From contig JAQGBZ010000056.1 of the NCBI GenBank assembly GCA_034687125.1, forward strand, positions 1 to 64,000: 64,000 nucleotides of DNA. Direction: 5' to 3'. Shown one piece after another: positions 1 to 11,876 of the stretch. Source of the stretch: Neelides folsomi (Eukaryota > Arthropoda > Collembola > Neelipleona > Neelidae). How positions within the stretch are numbered: the stretch's first letter is position 1; the number at the start of each line of letters is the position of its first letter. A program made the position numbers and the translations under genes. The notes under the pieces are model-generated. The model ran no database searches and was not told the origin of the DNA. It worked only from the letters and a program-made list of their open reading frames with translations.

Positions 1-905
1 GTTCACGTGTGTCATCAGCTACGTCCGGTTGATTTTCCAAGGAGAATGGCATATTGCGAGTGGTTTTTAACCCACATCTCTCCTACATGTGAAGAACTTG
101 ATGATTTTTATTGGACGGACGAGGCATGGGTTTATCTCAATGGATATGTCAATTTCCAAAATGACAGGTGGTGGGGAGAAGAAAATCCCAATAGATTGAT
201 AGAGGTAAAAAATATTTTTATAATTATATAATTATTATTTCATAATTTATAAATAATTTTATAATTTATAAATAATTTTATAATTATATAATTATTTTAT
301 AATTTATAAATAATTTTATAATTTATTTTATAACAATTTTATTTTTATAGGTCCCGCTCCACTCTGAGAAAATTGGCGTTTTGGCTGCAATTTCGAGAAG
401 GAGAATCTTCATTTACTTCTTCAATGGGACAATGAATACACAACGATATTTGGAAACCGTTGAAAATTTTATTGAAGATTTACCTCTTGCTTCCATTGCC
501 AACACATGGTATCAGCAGGACTCTCCTTGCCATACATCTGGACAAACTATGATCTTTTTAGTGGGAAGATTTGCTGGAAGATTAGTTCCTTTCCCTACAA
601 GATTCCCAGATTTAACTTCCCCTGATTCATTCCTTTTTCCTCACATTAAAAATCATTGCTTCGTAAGCAATCCACGCGCCATTGCTGAATTACAACAGAG
701 CATTCAAGCTGTGGTGGATTCAATTACTCCAGAGATGCTAATCAATGTGTCCGATAATCTAAGAAGAGTGGAAATCTGCCTTGAACAGAATGGGGGTTAC
801 TTCGAACATTTTTTATGATTTTTTTTAAAGTTGCCCTATGATTAACACATGCTTATAGCACATGACTTTCTCCTATAAGTCTACTTTTGGATAAGCCACC
901 CTGTA
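1..905 (+). mobile_element. mariner/Tc1-class DNA transposon, 3' part
   Basis: This is the C-terminal half of a DDE transposase plus the 3' end of its element; the 5' part lies outside the window. The protein is open from base 1 to 204 and from 351 to 818. It shows the family landmarks WTDEAW (first Asp), GEENP, VPLHSEK, QQD (second Asp) and SPDLTSPD (third Asp). There are 34 residues between the second and third Asp, as in the DD34D mariner group. Small losses are visible: the QQDGATCHT-type motif is shortened to QQDSPCHT, and a residue seems missing after RRRI. After the stop at 816-818 a short AT-rich tail ends in a GCCACCCTG-TA sequence near 895-905, typical of the end of a mariner-type inverted repeat with its TA target. 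It is probably an old, inactive copy, but no stop codon interrupts the visible part. Confidence 0.85.
205..350 (+). other. apparent intron inside the transposase
   Basis: A 146-bp, almost pure A/T insertion sits exactly between the Glu and the Val of the conserved (I/H)E-VPLHSEK junction. It starts with GTAAAA after GAG and ends with a pyrimidine-poor TTTTTATAG before GTC, so removal restores the frame in phase 0. Inside it, units of the form ATAATTTATAAATAATTTT are repeated four times or so. If not spliced, translation stops 27 bases in (TAA after ATTATA). Whether it is spliced in vivo cannot be seen from DNA. Confidence 0.7.
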
Positions 906-1148
906 TATCTTCATAAAGACTTCTTTTACTTGCTTTTCATCTTGCGAGTTTACTTTTCTTTAACTTTGTTGTAAATGTATCCTTCGCAATTTCATTTCCG
1001 TTTCGAAAAGGAAAGTAGTTTGGAATCAAATGTCAAGTTGTTGGGTTGAACGTCTCCGATCTCATCCTGATCAAATATGGATTTCCTCTTATGGACTTTT
1101 GGGGTAAATAAATGAAATACTAATATTTATTTTCTTCCCAATCCCCAG

Positions 1149-4100
1149 TGTACAATCGAAAGCCCACCTTTGACTATGGAAATATTCCGACCCCCAGTGC
1201 CCTGTGCCTTTTGCCACACAGTCAACGGAGCTGAAAGAATGAACAACATTTCCCCGGCAGAGTTTGAGAAGCGGTGAGGAAATGACAATCTAATCTACAT
1301 TAATTCTTTGTGTTCAACCTTTAAGTGACATTTCAATATAAGAAAGAACCTCAAAACCGCGAATAAAATTAAAATAAACTTCTCAACAAACTTCTCATTT
1401 GTTGTTTTAATATCTTTTAGATTTGCTTATTCTGGAAGACCTGTAATCATTACTGATGCGATGACTAATTGGACTGCTACGACGATGTTTACTTTTCAAT
1501 TCCTCAAGGTAAGGATATAAAGATTAATATACAATTTGAATTTATCTTCATAATAATTTTATCACAGATATACTGTATCAGTAAATACAAATATAGTACA
1601 TGGTTGGTTTTAACATCAAGTTATGTTTTGGCAAATAATAATTATAAGTTTATAAATACATATGGTATATGTATGGGAAAGTTTCGCTAATTAATCTTGA
1701 CATCAAAGGATAAAGATCAATAGATATTCTTTGGATGAGATTAAGTTAATAATTTAACATCCTAACAAGAATTTATCAACAACGTAAAGCATTCACATTA
1801 TTATTAATTACTTTATAGATGGATGATGTAATATGGAAATAATATGAACATTAATGAGACATAAATCAAAGCAGTCTAATTAATAGCATAATGTATGCTA
1901 CTCTCAAAATAACTTTTGAATGAATTCTCATCCAATATATTGATTTTTTTATTTGACATCTTACTATTTATATATTATATATTATATTAAATTGCAATTC
2001 AACTACTGAATTTACTTAACAAATGCTGAAAATGTATGTTTTTATATATTTTAATTGCTTTTCTCTTTTTAGTTTATATTGTTAATCATCACAGTTAGAG
2101 TAAATTGAAAATTAAGCTTCAAATTTCTGATAGGTTCGTAATATGAGTAAATTATAATAAGCACCTACCAACCTAATTAATATCATATTACTGAACGAAG
2201 TGAAAAGACGGAAAAGGAAGAAAGACTTTTATTCAGCCTTGACTCTCCCATTGAGAAGGAAATTCTCTTTAATCATTTTCAATGACAGAGAAGAAAGATG
2301 TAATCATTGGCAAAATTATATATAATTTCTTCAAAGTCGCGACTCGCATCTTCATTTTACCAATTTAAGTACATTTGCTTAAAGATAACGACGAAACGAG
2401 AGATAAATAATAGGTATATGAAATATGACGCACACGTTTCTATTTCCATCTCTCAATATAAATCTGATAAATTCCACTTATTAATTATAAATTTTTAAAT
2501 CCATAAACAAAACAGAATACCCACCCTGTATAGTAATAAGTCATATTAAGTACAACTTATCACATACCATATTTAGCTTTACATTGTAAGAATTTAGACT
2601 TCGTATACCAAGTATAAAATAAACATAAAGGTGTTTGTTAAATCCGCCTTATTTATTTCAATTTCCCATCAGAGTTCATAAAAGAGTCATAAATGAAAAT
2701 AAGGTTTATTGAAAATAGTAGTAAATCGCTGGGAGCTGCTTACTTTCTTTAAATTATTTACAAGGATTCTCAATGGGTTGTATATGAAATCTCTATCAGG
2801 CAGGTTAAAACCCCAGGACCAAAACAAATTACGAGTATCTATAAAACGTGATTGGTAATAAATGAAACGATCCTAAATTATGTTTTTGGATCTTATAAAT
2901 GGCCATCCCACCAATTCCATGTTATTACTTATTCGCAAGTTATTGATAAACAATACTTTTTATATAAAATATTGCAAATATGGGTGGGTCCCGAAAAATT
3001 AGCCGGGAATTTGAAGGAAGTTTAAAGGTGAAATCAGTGAAAGTTATGTTATACTGTAATAGTGATATGGCTGAAAGGTTAAGGAATTTTGCTACATTTT
3101 TTCAAAGGCTACAACATCACAAATTACGGATTATAAAAAGAAGAGACTAAAGGCAAAGGATATTAATAATCTTCCCAATATAAGCATCTTTCAAAGAAAG
3201 TGAACAAAAGGTGTTTTGAGTGCATTGTGACTTTTATAAAAGTTTTCACAACACCTTTAAGCTATTGGCATATTTTCAAGCAATCACCAATATTAGCCAA
3301 GTTTCATTTAACAAAGATATTAATGCACAATATGTCAATAATTAAGAACAAAGGAATTGTTAGGATTGCTATTACATGACTCAAAAATATACTATTTAAG
3401 ATCGTTTCATTTATTATCAATCACGTTTTGTATATTAAACATACCTATATTAAACATATATGGTATACGATATGTAAGTAATACAGATATAGATACTGTA
3501 ATAAAGATTCTGTACTATAGAAAACAAGGGAAAGAGATTTATATAAAAATAGATTATTAAGATGTAACATTGAGCTTATCTCCTTTGTTTCTCATTTCCT
3601 TTCCCTCAGTTTGGTGGAATTGTTGAGTAATTGAGGTTGGAATGAAAAAATGGGCCCAGTCACGTAGGAAGTTATTGAGGCTGAGAAAAAAATGGACCAG
3701 CTTCGTTTATGAACTTTATGAACCCTCTGGGGTTCACGGAAAACCTTTTACTTACAGGAATCGAGAAAGATTTTTTGGATTCGGGCAATTGAAGAAACTG
3801 ACACGTGAAATTGACTTCGTTTCCGACCCCGTGGCTCCCTGTCTGCTTATAACAAATGTAGGAGTTGAAATGGATCATTAGGCTCATAAATAACTACTTA
3901 CATCTCTAATAGACCCTATATACCCTTCTTCACCTATAATAGATTTAAATCGTAAAGATTTTCATTTTACTACTTTTGTTATATTTATAAAACGATGCGA
4001 ACCGGCACTTGGGAAATGGGTTTGAATAATGAAAGCTCAGAAAATGTATATAAAACATAGGAATTTGGAAGGAAGAAACATTTGGGCTCTTCACGTGATG

Positions 4101-7100
4101 GTTGGATATTTATTACGCAAAAGGATGTGGGAGATCGGGGGGAATTTTCCAAAGGATTCTTTTTAAAGTATTCACTCAACTTTATCTTACTTAAATCCCC
4201 AAATGTATCTTTCACTCTTCATCTTTTTCTCAACTTTCGGAAACCTTTTAACCTGTGATTTATTATTTAACTTTTGGCATAATTGTTCTTTTTATTTGAC
4301 TTTTTAATAAACAAAGCCCAGACCTTCATAAAAAATAAAGTCCAAACCTTCATAAAATAAAAATTCGAAATCTTCATAAAAATAAATCTCAGAGTTATCA
4401 AAATTGTTAAAATTTTATTTAAAACACCCTTTGCTTACTTATGCTCTTATTACTCTATTAATTTACATTTCCTCTAACTTTACGTAAAATTTACTACAGC
4501 GTATGCCTTGAGCTGTTTGAGAATTCTTGACATCTGGAAAATTCTTAAAATTTCGTTATTGAATAATTCAGTAAGAATTTTCTTACATTGCACATTCTAG
4601 CAAAAGAAGAATTTTGCAGGAATTTATGTAATTAAATAATTGCAAAAAATATTTATATATTAAAAAAATATTAGATTTGCTCACTTTTTTACTTTATGGT
4701 TTTTATTCATTTACTGTGTAAAAATACCTGTATAAATTCTGTACCATACAAAATTAAATGAGTTCAAGAATATTTTAATAAAGTAAATGATAAATATTTG
4801 AATGTTAAAATTCTCATTTTTGTTTCAGAGTATTTATTCAGAAGGGAGCCGATCGTTGGAGCATTCTGGAGAAGGATGTCTTTTTTTCCCTTATTCAACA
4901 GAATTCCGAAGTCTTAGCGAAGTATTCAACATGAGCAAAGAACGCAGCAAGAAACATTGGTACATTGGATGGTAAGTTCAAACATGATCTCTTTATTATT
5001 ATTAAGGCCCTATGGAAGAAAGTCCTACAAAAGACTTCCGCCCATATTTACACTTATGCTCCCTCCCAATAATACACAACTCCTTGGATTTCAAAATTCT
5101 CCCCACGTCTGTAAAGGAAAGGAGTCAACCGTTGTTGAAAAGCATAAAGAAAAACTTAAGCCTCAACTTATTATAAAACCCACAAGTTTCTCAACATTTC
5201 TTTCTTCTCACAAAACTTTTTTCCTCTTTCTAAAATCTCATTAATTTCTACACCCTTCGTGCTTAATTTATATTCTAATATGAAATTCCATACAGAGCCT
5301 TCAGTGCCTTCACAATGTAGTAATATTTCATATTCCGAACATCCGAACATTATAAGGAGGTTTTGTTCAGACTTAATTTCCTTCTTAATTTCCTTTCTAA
5401 TAATTAAGGAGTGATTTTATAGAAAGCCAACTCAAACTAATCCCATTAATGATGAAATTCCTCTGATGAGGTTTCAAGAATTAAAAGCAAGTTATATTTT
5501 GTCATTTAATAATTATGGAATGAAATCTTAATTTCAATTTCAACGACATGTAATATTTATAGTATGGTTCAAAGAAACTTAAATTGTATATAGAGTTAAC
5601 TAATTTCAATGTTTTTTAATGAGCTTGAATATTATATAAGTATGTAGTAGAATATAAAGTACTTATGAATACTTATGTTATATTAAAGTCAAGTAGTGTG
5701 GTGAAGGATTTATATATATTAAATGTATGTAAATGACGCACTCACCCTCATCTTGACTCTTGAAAGGCTTTTGAGTGAAGACTTGAAACTTTTGAAGAGA
5801 ATTCATTAATTTGAGACGTTCGAGGGTGATTATTATAGTATAGACCATTGTATTTAAAAGTATTTCTCTCTTTACAATCCCACTTAACTTTTCATTCTTT
5901 GTTCTTATAAACCTTTGCTCTCAATTGAACCCATAGATCAACACTCAACACTATCTTTATATACCTTACATAACTAAACCTCTGTAAACAATACTACCAA
6001 TAAGCTTATAGTTTTGTGAGTTTTCTCCTGTTGTCTGTATATCAGCCCTATAGTTTTGTCTTTCCAAATTGAATAAGAATCCTAATAGTCTATATAGGCA
6101 TTTAGAGCAAGTTGTATGAATGGTTCCATTTGAAGCACGTTTTGAAAGCTATTGAAAATATTTTATCCTAATGACGCGGTTAAAGTTTACCAAATTATAT
6201 TTCAGTAATGAGGGAATTTATGTAACATCGTAACATATTTATCAGATTTAGGAAGAAATTTTGACTATTTATCAGATTAGTCCAAATTGGTTCAATTTAT
6301 AGGATAGAATTATTAATACTGGGTGCGCCAAAAGTATCTTTCTTTTTGTTATGGTTGTCAAAGTAAACAAGAAAGATACTTATGGCGCACCTTGTACATA
6401 CATTCTGTAGATTCCGAGAAATCTTTTGTCAACCTGAAACGCTCACGCATTTAACCTTTGACTAATTATTGTAATTATCCAACTATGAATAAGTGTTTAA
6501 AATTTTCACATTCAATATGTTTAAATTCAAACACTTGTAATCGATTTTTAGTAAATTTATTAACAAAATTAATTAATTTCCATTTGAAGGATTGTTTATT
6601 TAGTTAAGTATGGTTTAAGCATATATTTCAGCATATCAAATTGTGGTTCATTGACATAGCCCAAATGGGAAAAGGTCTGTAAATGTGTAATAGAAAACTT
6701 TATGGGTTTCCTCTTGCTCTACTCGTTAAGACCTTTAGTCTCCGACTCCCATGTGGTATAAATTGAAAGACAAGCACCAACACGCAAACAAGAGGGAAAA
6801 CATTTGGAGAAACACAAAGGAAGGTTTCTTTCTGTTGACAAATCCCTCCCTGTATGAAAGTCCTCCTTTCCCCTCGGGTTGAAAAGAAAGTTTAAAAGAT
6901 ACAATCCGGGGGAGTATTAGGTGAGATTTAGCGAGGAGAAATCTCTCTCAGGGAAACCCACATGAGAGCTTCAATTCAGGATTCCACTTTGTATGCAAAT
7001 TCATTCCAACTCGCCAATTCCCCAATTTATTTGTCCAGGAGCAATTGTGATGCAGAGGCGAGCCATGTTCTTCGCCAACACTATCAGCGCCCTTACTTTC

Positions 7101-8507
7101 TCCCTGTCACTGCTGAGTCAACACATGCCGATTGGATCTTTATGGGAACTCCAGGATTCGGAGCACATATGCATGTAAGTACACAAATTAATTATCCAAA
7201 TAATACGAATATTCGTATTCGTACTATTTACATTATTAGTAGTACAAAAACTCGAAAATTATACTAATTAAGTAAATAATTAGCCATGACCCTAAACATG
7301 AAAATTCATGAGAAAAATAATTTTTTGTTATGAAAATGTAAATGAGACTTTTAAATGTTCGCTGAATATTTTGCTGTTAGCTTGAAGACCTAATTATAAA
7401 AGTAGTTAATCTTGTGGCAAAAAGAATTTTACCCTTTTAGCAACAAAGACATTTGCTGATATAAATTAATATATATGGTACTCATTTCATATACGAACTA
7501 CTACATAATATATTTAAATATTGACTTAAATACAGACTTACTGCTGCTGTAAATATAGGATTGTATTTTATAGTTAATAGGTAAGGTATTAGACAAAGCA
7601 TTATTCTAAAGTTAACGAGGCGGGGTGAAAGAGCCGTAAATTGGATAAACGCCCTCGTCCCTTTATCTTCGAAGTAATGGAGATTGGATTAAAAGGAATG
7701 AAAAGTAAAAAGTTCCGACGATCCGCAAATTTAGTTTCACTAAAAGAGACGCATTAGCCTGTTTTATTACTTCACTTGCCCTTCTTTCCCCCAATTTTCT
7801 CGCCCAAATACACATTAGGGAAGATAAATCCTTCGGAGCGGAGAAAAAAATTTCTCAATGGTTCAACGCCAGACTTTATGCATTCACGCACTTTGTTAAA
7901 GATAAAATATCTTGATAAAATATATCCGAATATTTTACAGATTTGTATAGAATATTTTATATGTATAGAAATTTACAATGTATGTATGGAATATACAATA
8001 TATGTAATATTCAATATATCAAACTTGTAAGAATGGATTCTTGTGAGAAATCTGAGACCGAATTTTTGTCATTTTCACTCCGAATAAAAAATCTCGTGAA
8101 TCAATTCCGACAAGTTTTTTCCAACGAATCAAACCACTTTTTATGATTGAAATTTTAATTCGATATTGGCTGTATAAGTAATATGACAGAATTTCTTGTC
8201 TGATGAAGATGAATTTTCTATCATATAGATCGATCATGTCGTCAATCCAAGTTGGCAAGCACAAATTGCAGGGAAAAAACGTTGGTTTCTCCGCCCACCT
8301 CCGGAGTGTTTTTATCAATGTACCTCTTTCCACATTGATGTTCTTCCAGGGGACATAAGTAAGAGATCTTCATTCATTCTTATATGCAGTCTTTAGGTGA
8401 AATCATTTATGATTCTTTCAGTTGTAATCGACACTAACAAATGGTATCATCAAACACAAATTCTTCCTGATGAGATGAGCATCACCATCGGGTCAGAATT
8501 CGACTGA
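1149..8507 (+). CDS. JmjC/cupin-8 domain protein (2-oxoglutarate Fe(II) oxygenase family), 5' end unresolved
   Basis: Six exons join in frame: 1149-1273, 1421-1508, 4829-4971, 7039-7174, 8229-8358 and 8422-8507. The protein carries a CxxC (PCAFC), the segment FAYSGRPVIITDA, and an iron-binding HxD (HID, the His ending one exon and Ile-Asp opening the next). It continues with GKKRWFLRPPPEC, LPGDI and a distal His in KWYHQT, and ends at TGA 8505-8507. This is the layout of arthropod JmjC/cupin-8 proteins that are usually anchored by an N-terminal membrane segment. That N-terminus is not identified here. An alternative first exon could start at an ATG near 1028 and end at 1101, joining in frame to an acceptor at 1163. 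The substrate (protein lysine or arginine, or other) is unknown. Introns reach 3.3, 2.1 and 1.05 kb, far longer than elsewhere in the window. Confidence 0.85.
1509..4828 (+). other. 3.3-kb intron of the JmjC gene
   Basis: This intron is AT-rich and holds no recognisable exon. A CCACCCTGTATA sequence at 2521-2532 repeats the end of the transposon at 897-908 and may be a lone transposon end. A somewhat more GC-rich block near 3590-3890 is open on both strands (79 and 71 codons) but resembles no protein family I know. Confidence 0.5.
6319..6394. mobile_element. 76-bp palindromic MITE
   Basis: Terminal inverted repeats of about 26 bp (core GGTGCGCC, then AAGTATCTTTCTT) face each other around a short centre. 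TA dinucleotides flank both ends (6317-6318 and 6395-6396), the target duplication expected for Tc1/mariner-type elements. It lies in the third intron of the JmjC gene. Confidence 0.8.
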
Positions 8508-11500
8508 ATGGAAAATATTTTTCAATGATCAGAATGATCACCCGATACAAACCATGAGTTTAAATGTGTGCTATGAGCTAAGATTAAATAAAAGATTTAT
8601 TTGTGCTGTGCATTTACTACCTGCTAAAATAAAATATTTACCTATATAAAAATCTAACATTTATTTGGTCAAAAATGTATGCAAGATGATAGTACCATAT
8701 ATGATATTTACGAATACAACAAATCCAAATGTTTAAAATTAAATACAACTATTTTAACCAATTATCTAAAATCTACTTTGTACATCAATTTTTCTTTTGA
8801 TCAAAACATTAAAAAATATATAAGGTACATACATAAAAATATGATCTGTATACAATTGCCAATTATGAGCATGATGATAATGAATAAGTACTTATTGTTA
8901 GTACGATTATTTATGTTATATGTAATCTGTATGTAGTTATATACCTATTAGGTACAATTACATAATGTGTATAATTCAAGTTCAAAGAATAAACCAAAAA
9001 TTCAAAAAATCAAAATAGGTTGATGTTTGTTGGTGTCGATGTTGAGCATATAAAGGTCATTGTGGGAAATGGTAACAATTTATTTAATGAGTTTATTGTC
9101 CTCGATGTTCATTTTTAGAAGTTTAACAACCAGAACACAAAGGGGGAATTGGAAATAAATGAGATTTAACTTCATCTACAGAAGGTTCGTTCATCGTCTT
9201 TTAACTATTGGCCTGAGACTGAAAGGAAATCTGTTTCATTCCGGGATCTCTCGATCATAAGAAGATAATAAAAGTGGAAGTGGCAGTAAAGAAAATCCGA
9301 CAGACTTGTCATTAAATTAACCTCTCTCGTTCCGAAATGACTATACGAAGATTGAAGAGAATTCTAATGAGTCGGAAATATAGAATCTCAATAAAGCACA
9401 TCCGCCCTCATTCGGACAAAATCGGATTAGGAGATGGAAGTAGTTTTAGGTAGGAGAGTATTATTTAGTTCGAATCGTTTAATTAAAACTCCCGCCTCCC
9501 TCCTCAATTCAAAATAATTACAACTTGGATTGAGAGCTCATGCATAACAATTGAGACAAAGACTTTATTAGACTTAGTGGTTCTAAAATATTCATTAAAA
9601 GCAAGAGTAATTATAATTTACATTCAAATTAAGCCCTTTCAAAATACGCTTCAGCTCCTTATAATCTAGGTAAATACAGCGATGTACCTTTTGAACCTGC
9701 AATTAAGGATTAGTATTCAATTTAACTTTACTACAATATTCTATACATTTAATTACATACTATACTAAGTAAGTACACTAAATACAGGTATTGTTATAAT
9801 TATTTTTGAAATAGAGTAATATTATAAAATATAATAATTATCAAAAAATACCAAAAAAATACAAAATACAATACAGTACGGTACAATAGATACTAAAATA
9901 CAATATTGTATTATATTTATTGACAAATATACTTTTTAGATTGCATATTAGATTTTTTCAGATTGTAAGAAATAAAAAAGCGGGACATTTGCAAGTATAA
10001 CGATTATTAACGATGCAAAGACGTGATATTAAAATCGCATAGATTTTTCTTGAAGATTTTTCGGAATCCTTGAATCGAATTTCCAATTTGATGGCATTTC
10101 AATTCCCCCTCTTTGCACCTGGTTACACATTCTATGGTATAAGTCAGTTAAAAAAGGCAAGTCCAAAATCTTGTTTGACTCACTTCAAAATCAGAGATGC
10201 GGAGTTGAAATTGGATTTTTTCCTTTCAAATCCAAGACTTTTCCTTTTATTCTCCTAACGTAGTTTTAGTTATAAAGTAAGTAGAAGAAAGGTAATGGAG
10301 ATTTCCTCACCATTTCTCCAAAGTTTGACAGTGAAGGGGGGAGAAGTTGGGACAGACGGCCATTCCCTTCACACCACACTTAATTCAACGAAGAAGACGT
10401 GAAAATCTCACCACCAGATTTCTTTTCTCTTTTCAAAACAATGGACGACTTTCAAGCTCCTTTTTACAATTCTTTTCACGCAACGCACGAAAATCCTTTT
10501 TGTATCTCTCTTAAAATGATACTTAATCCTATAAGTCACGGGACATTTCCTTCTAATAACATTCAACCCCGGGTGATCTTTACAATACGTGGAATATAAA
10601 GTTTAAATGTAATAAATAATTTAATGTTCATTTCCTTATTCATACATAGAATTTAATATTTTACACTTTTACATCTCTATTACATAAAAGTATTTTATAC
10701 ATATCTCCTATATTAACAATTTGAAGACGTATTTATTTTATATTTAATATTTATGTATAATATGTATATCTGTATAGGTATAGTACTAGTTTAGATGTAT
10801 ATTGAATAAATGTGTTATCTTCAGACGTATGAATTAAAAGAATTGAATTGTCGATGGGAGAAAGTATTTCAATTAATATGTTCGAGAGAGTGGAAGGATC
10901 CAAATCGTGTGAAACTTGGAGTTGTTCAATAAAAGGGTTTGAGGCAAACAATGGGGCAATCAAGAAGATGAATTTAATTGCTTTCTCTCTTCAACTATGC
11001 ACTCCATATATTTACTTCCTTGGGAGTTTCTCGTTAGAATTCCTCAACCACTCGCCCATGCGAAACGAGTATTGATCACAAGTGTGTGAACTGGAAGTGT
11101 GAAGAAGTCGAAGAGAGATTGGAGGGGAAATGTAGCCAAGGAAGAATTACGACTTTAAAAGAGAAGATCCATGAATTTCCTCTTGTCCATCTATCTTCCT
11201 CACTCCTTTCCTCCAACTCGCTCTCTGCGACTCTCGACAAGAAGACATTCGTCGACGTCGGTGATGGCAAATAGGAGAGAGAGAAGCCACTCCAGATTTT
11301 TCACTCAATCAGATTCACATTGAGCGGAGGTTCTTGAAAGGATTTTCCTCCTACAGACTCGGGAAATATCTTTCCTTGTTGACAAAAAGACTCAAAGCCT
11401 CCAACTTCCTCTTTTATTATTCACTCTATTACTTTCATAAAAATATTCCAAAATTCTCTTCCTACATCATGTGAATTGGATATAAATTTACCTAAATATT

Positions 11501-11756
11501 AGAAAAATAATCGTCTATACCTAACTGTATACATGTCGTCAAATGTATAGTATCCTATTTATGTATATAGGATAAGTATCTGTACAAACGGTCTTATGTA
11601 CATTGGATTGCATAAGTAAATACTATAAAATCATAGGGAATACAATGAACCTTTATAAGGAAAGAAGATACCGAATAGTCAGTATAGATTCAAAAGATCA
11701 GCTCGGGGAAAAGCTTAGAAAGAAAGTAAGAAGATTCCTTATACATACATAACATA

Positions 11757-11876
11757 CGGAGTGTTTTTTAAGTAAGATACCAACGAGTAATGTTAAAGCA
11801 TAGGAGTTCATAGAAGATGGTGACTTTTCCCTATGCTTTAACATACTCGTTGGTAACGTCCTTAAAAAACACTCGG
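11757..11876. mobile_element. 120-bp MITE with long inverted repeats
   Basis: Two arms of about 48 bp are inverted copies (GAGTGTTTTTTAAG outside, CAACGAGTA and TTAAAGCATAGG inside) around a 25-bp centre. TA duplications flank it at 11755-11756 and 11877-11878. The CGGAGTGTTTTTTAAG-like ends resemble mariner termini, so it is probably mobilised by a mariner transposase. It differs from the 6319 element. Confidence 0.85.

Noticed and set aside
3642-3887. Overlapping 79- and 71-codon ORFs on opposite strands
   Set aside because: They lie inside the JmjC intron, show no family motif and are open on both strands, a sign of composition rather than coding.
11076-11274. Opposed ORFs of 62 and 64 codons
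   Set aside because: Mutually antisense, no recognisable domain or splice context.
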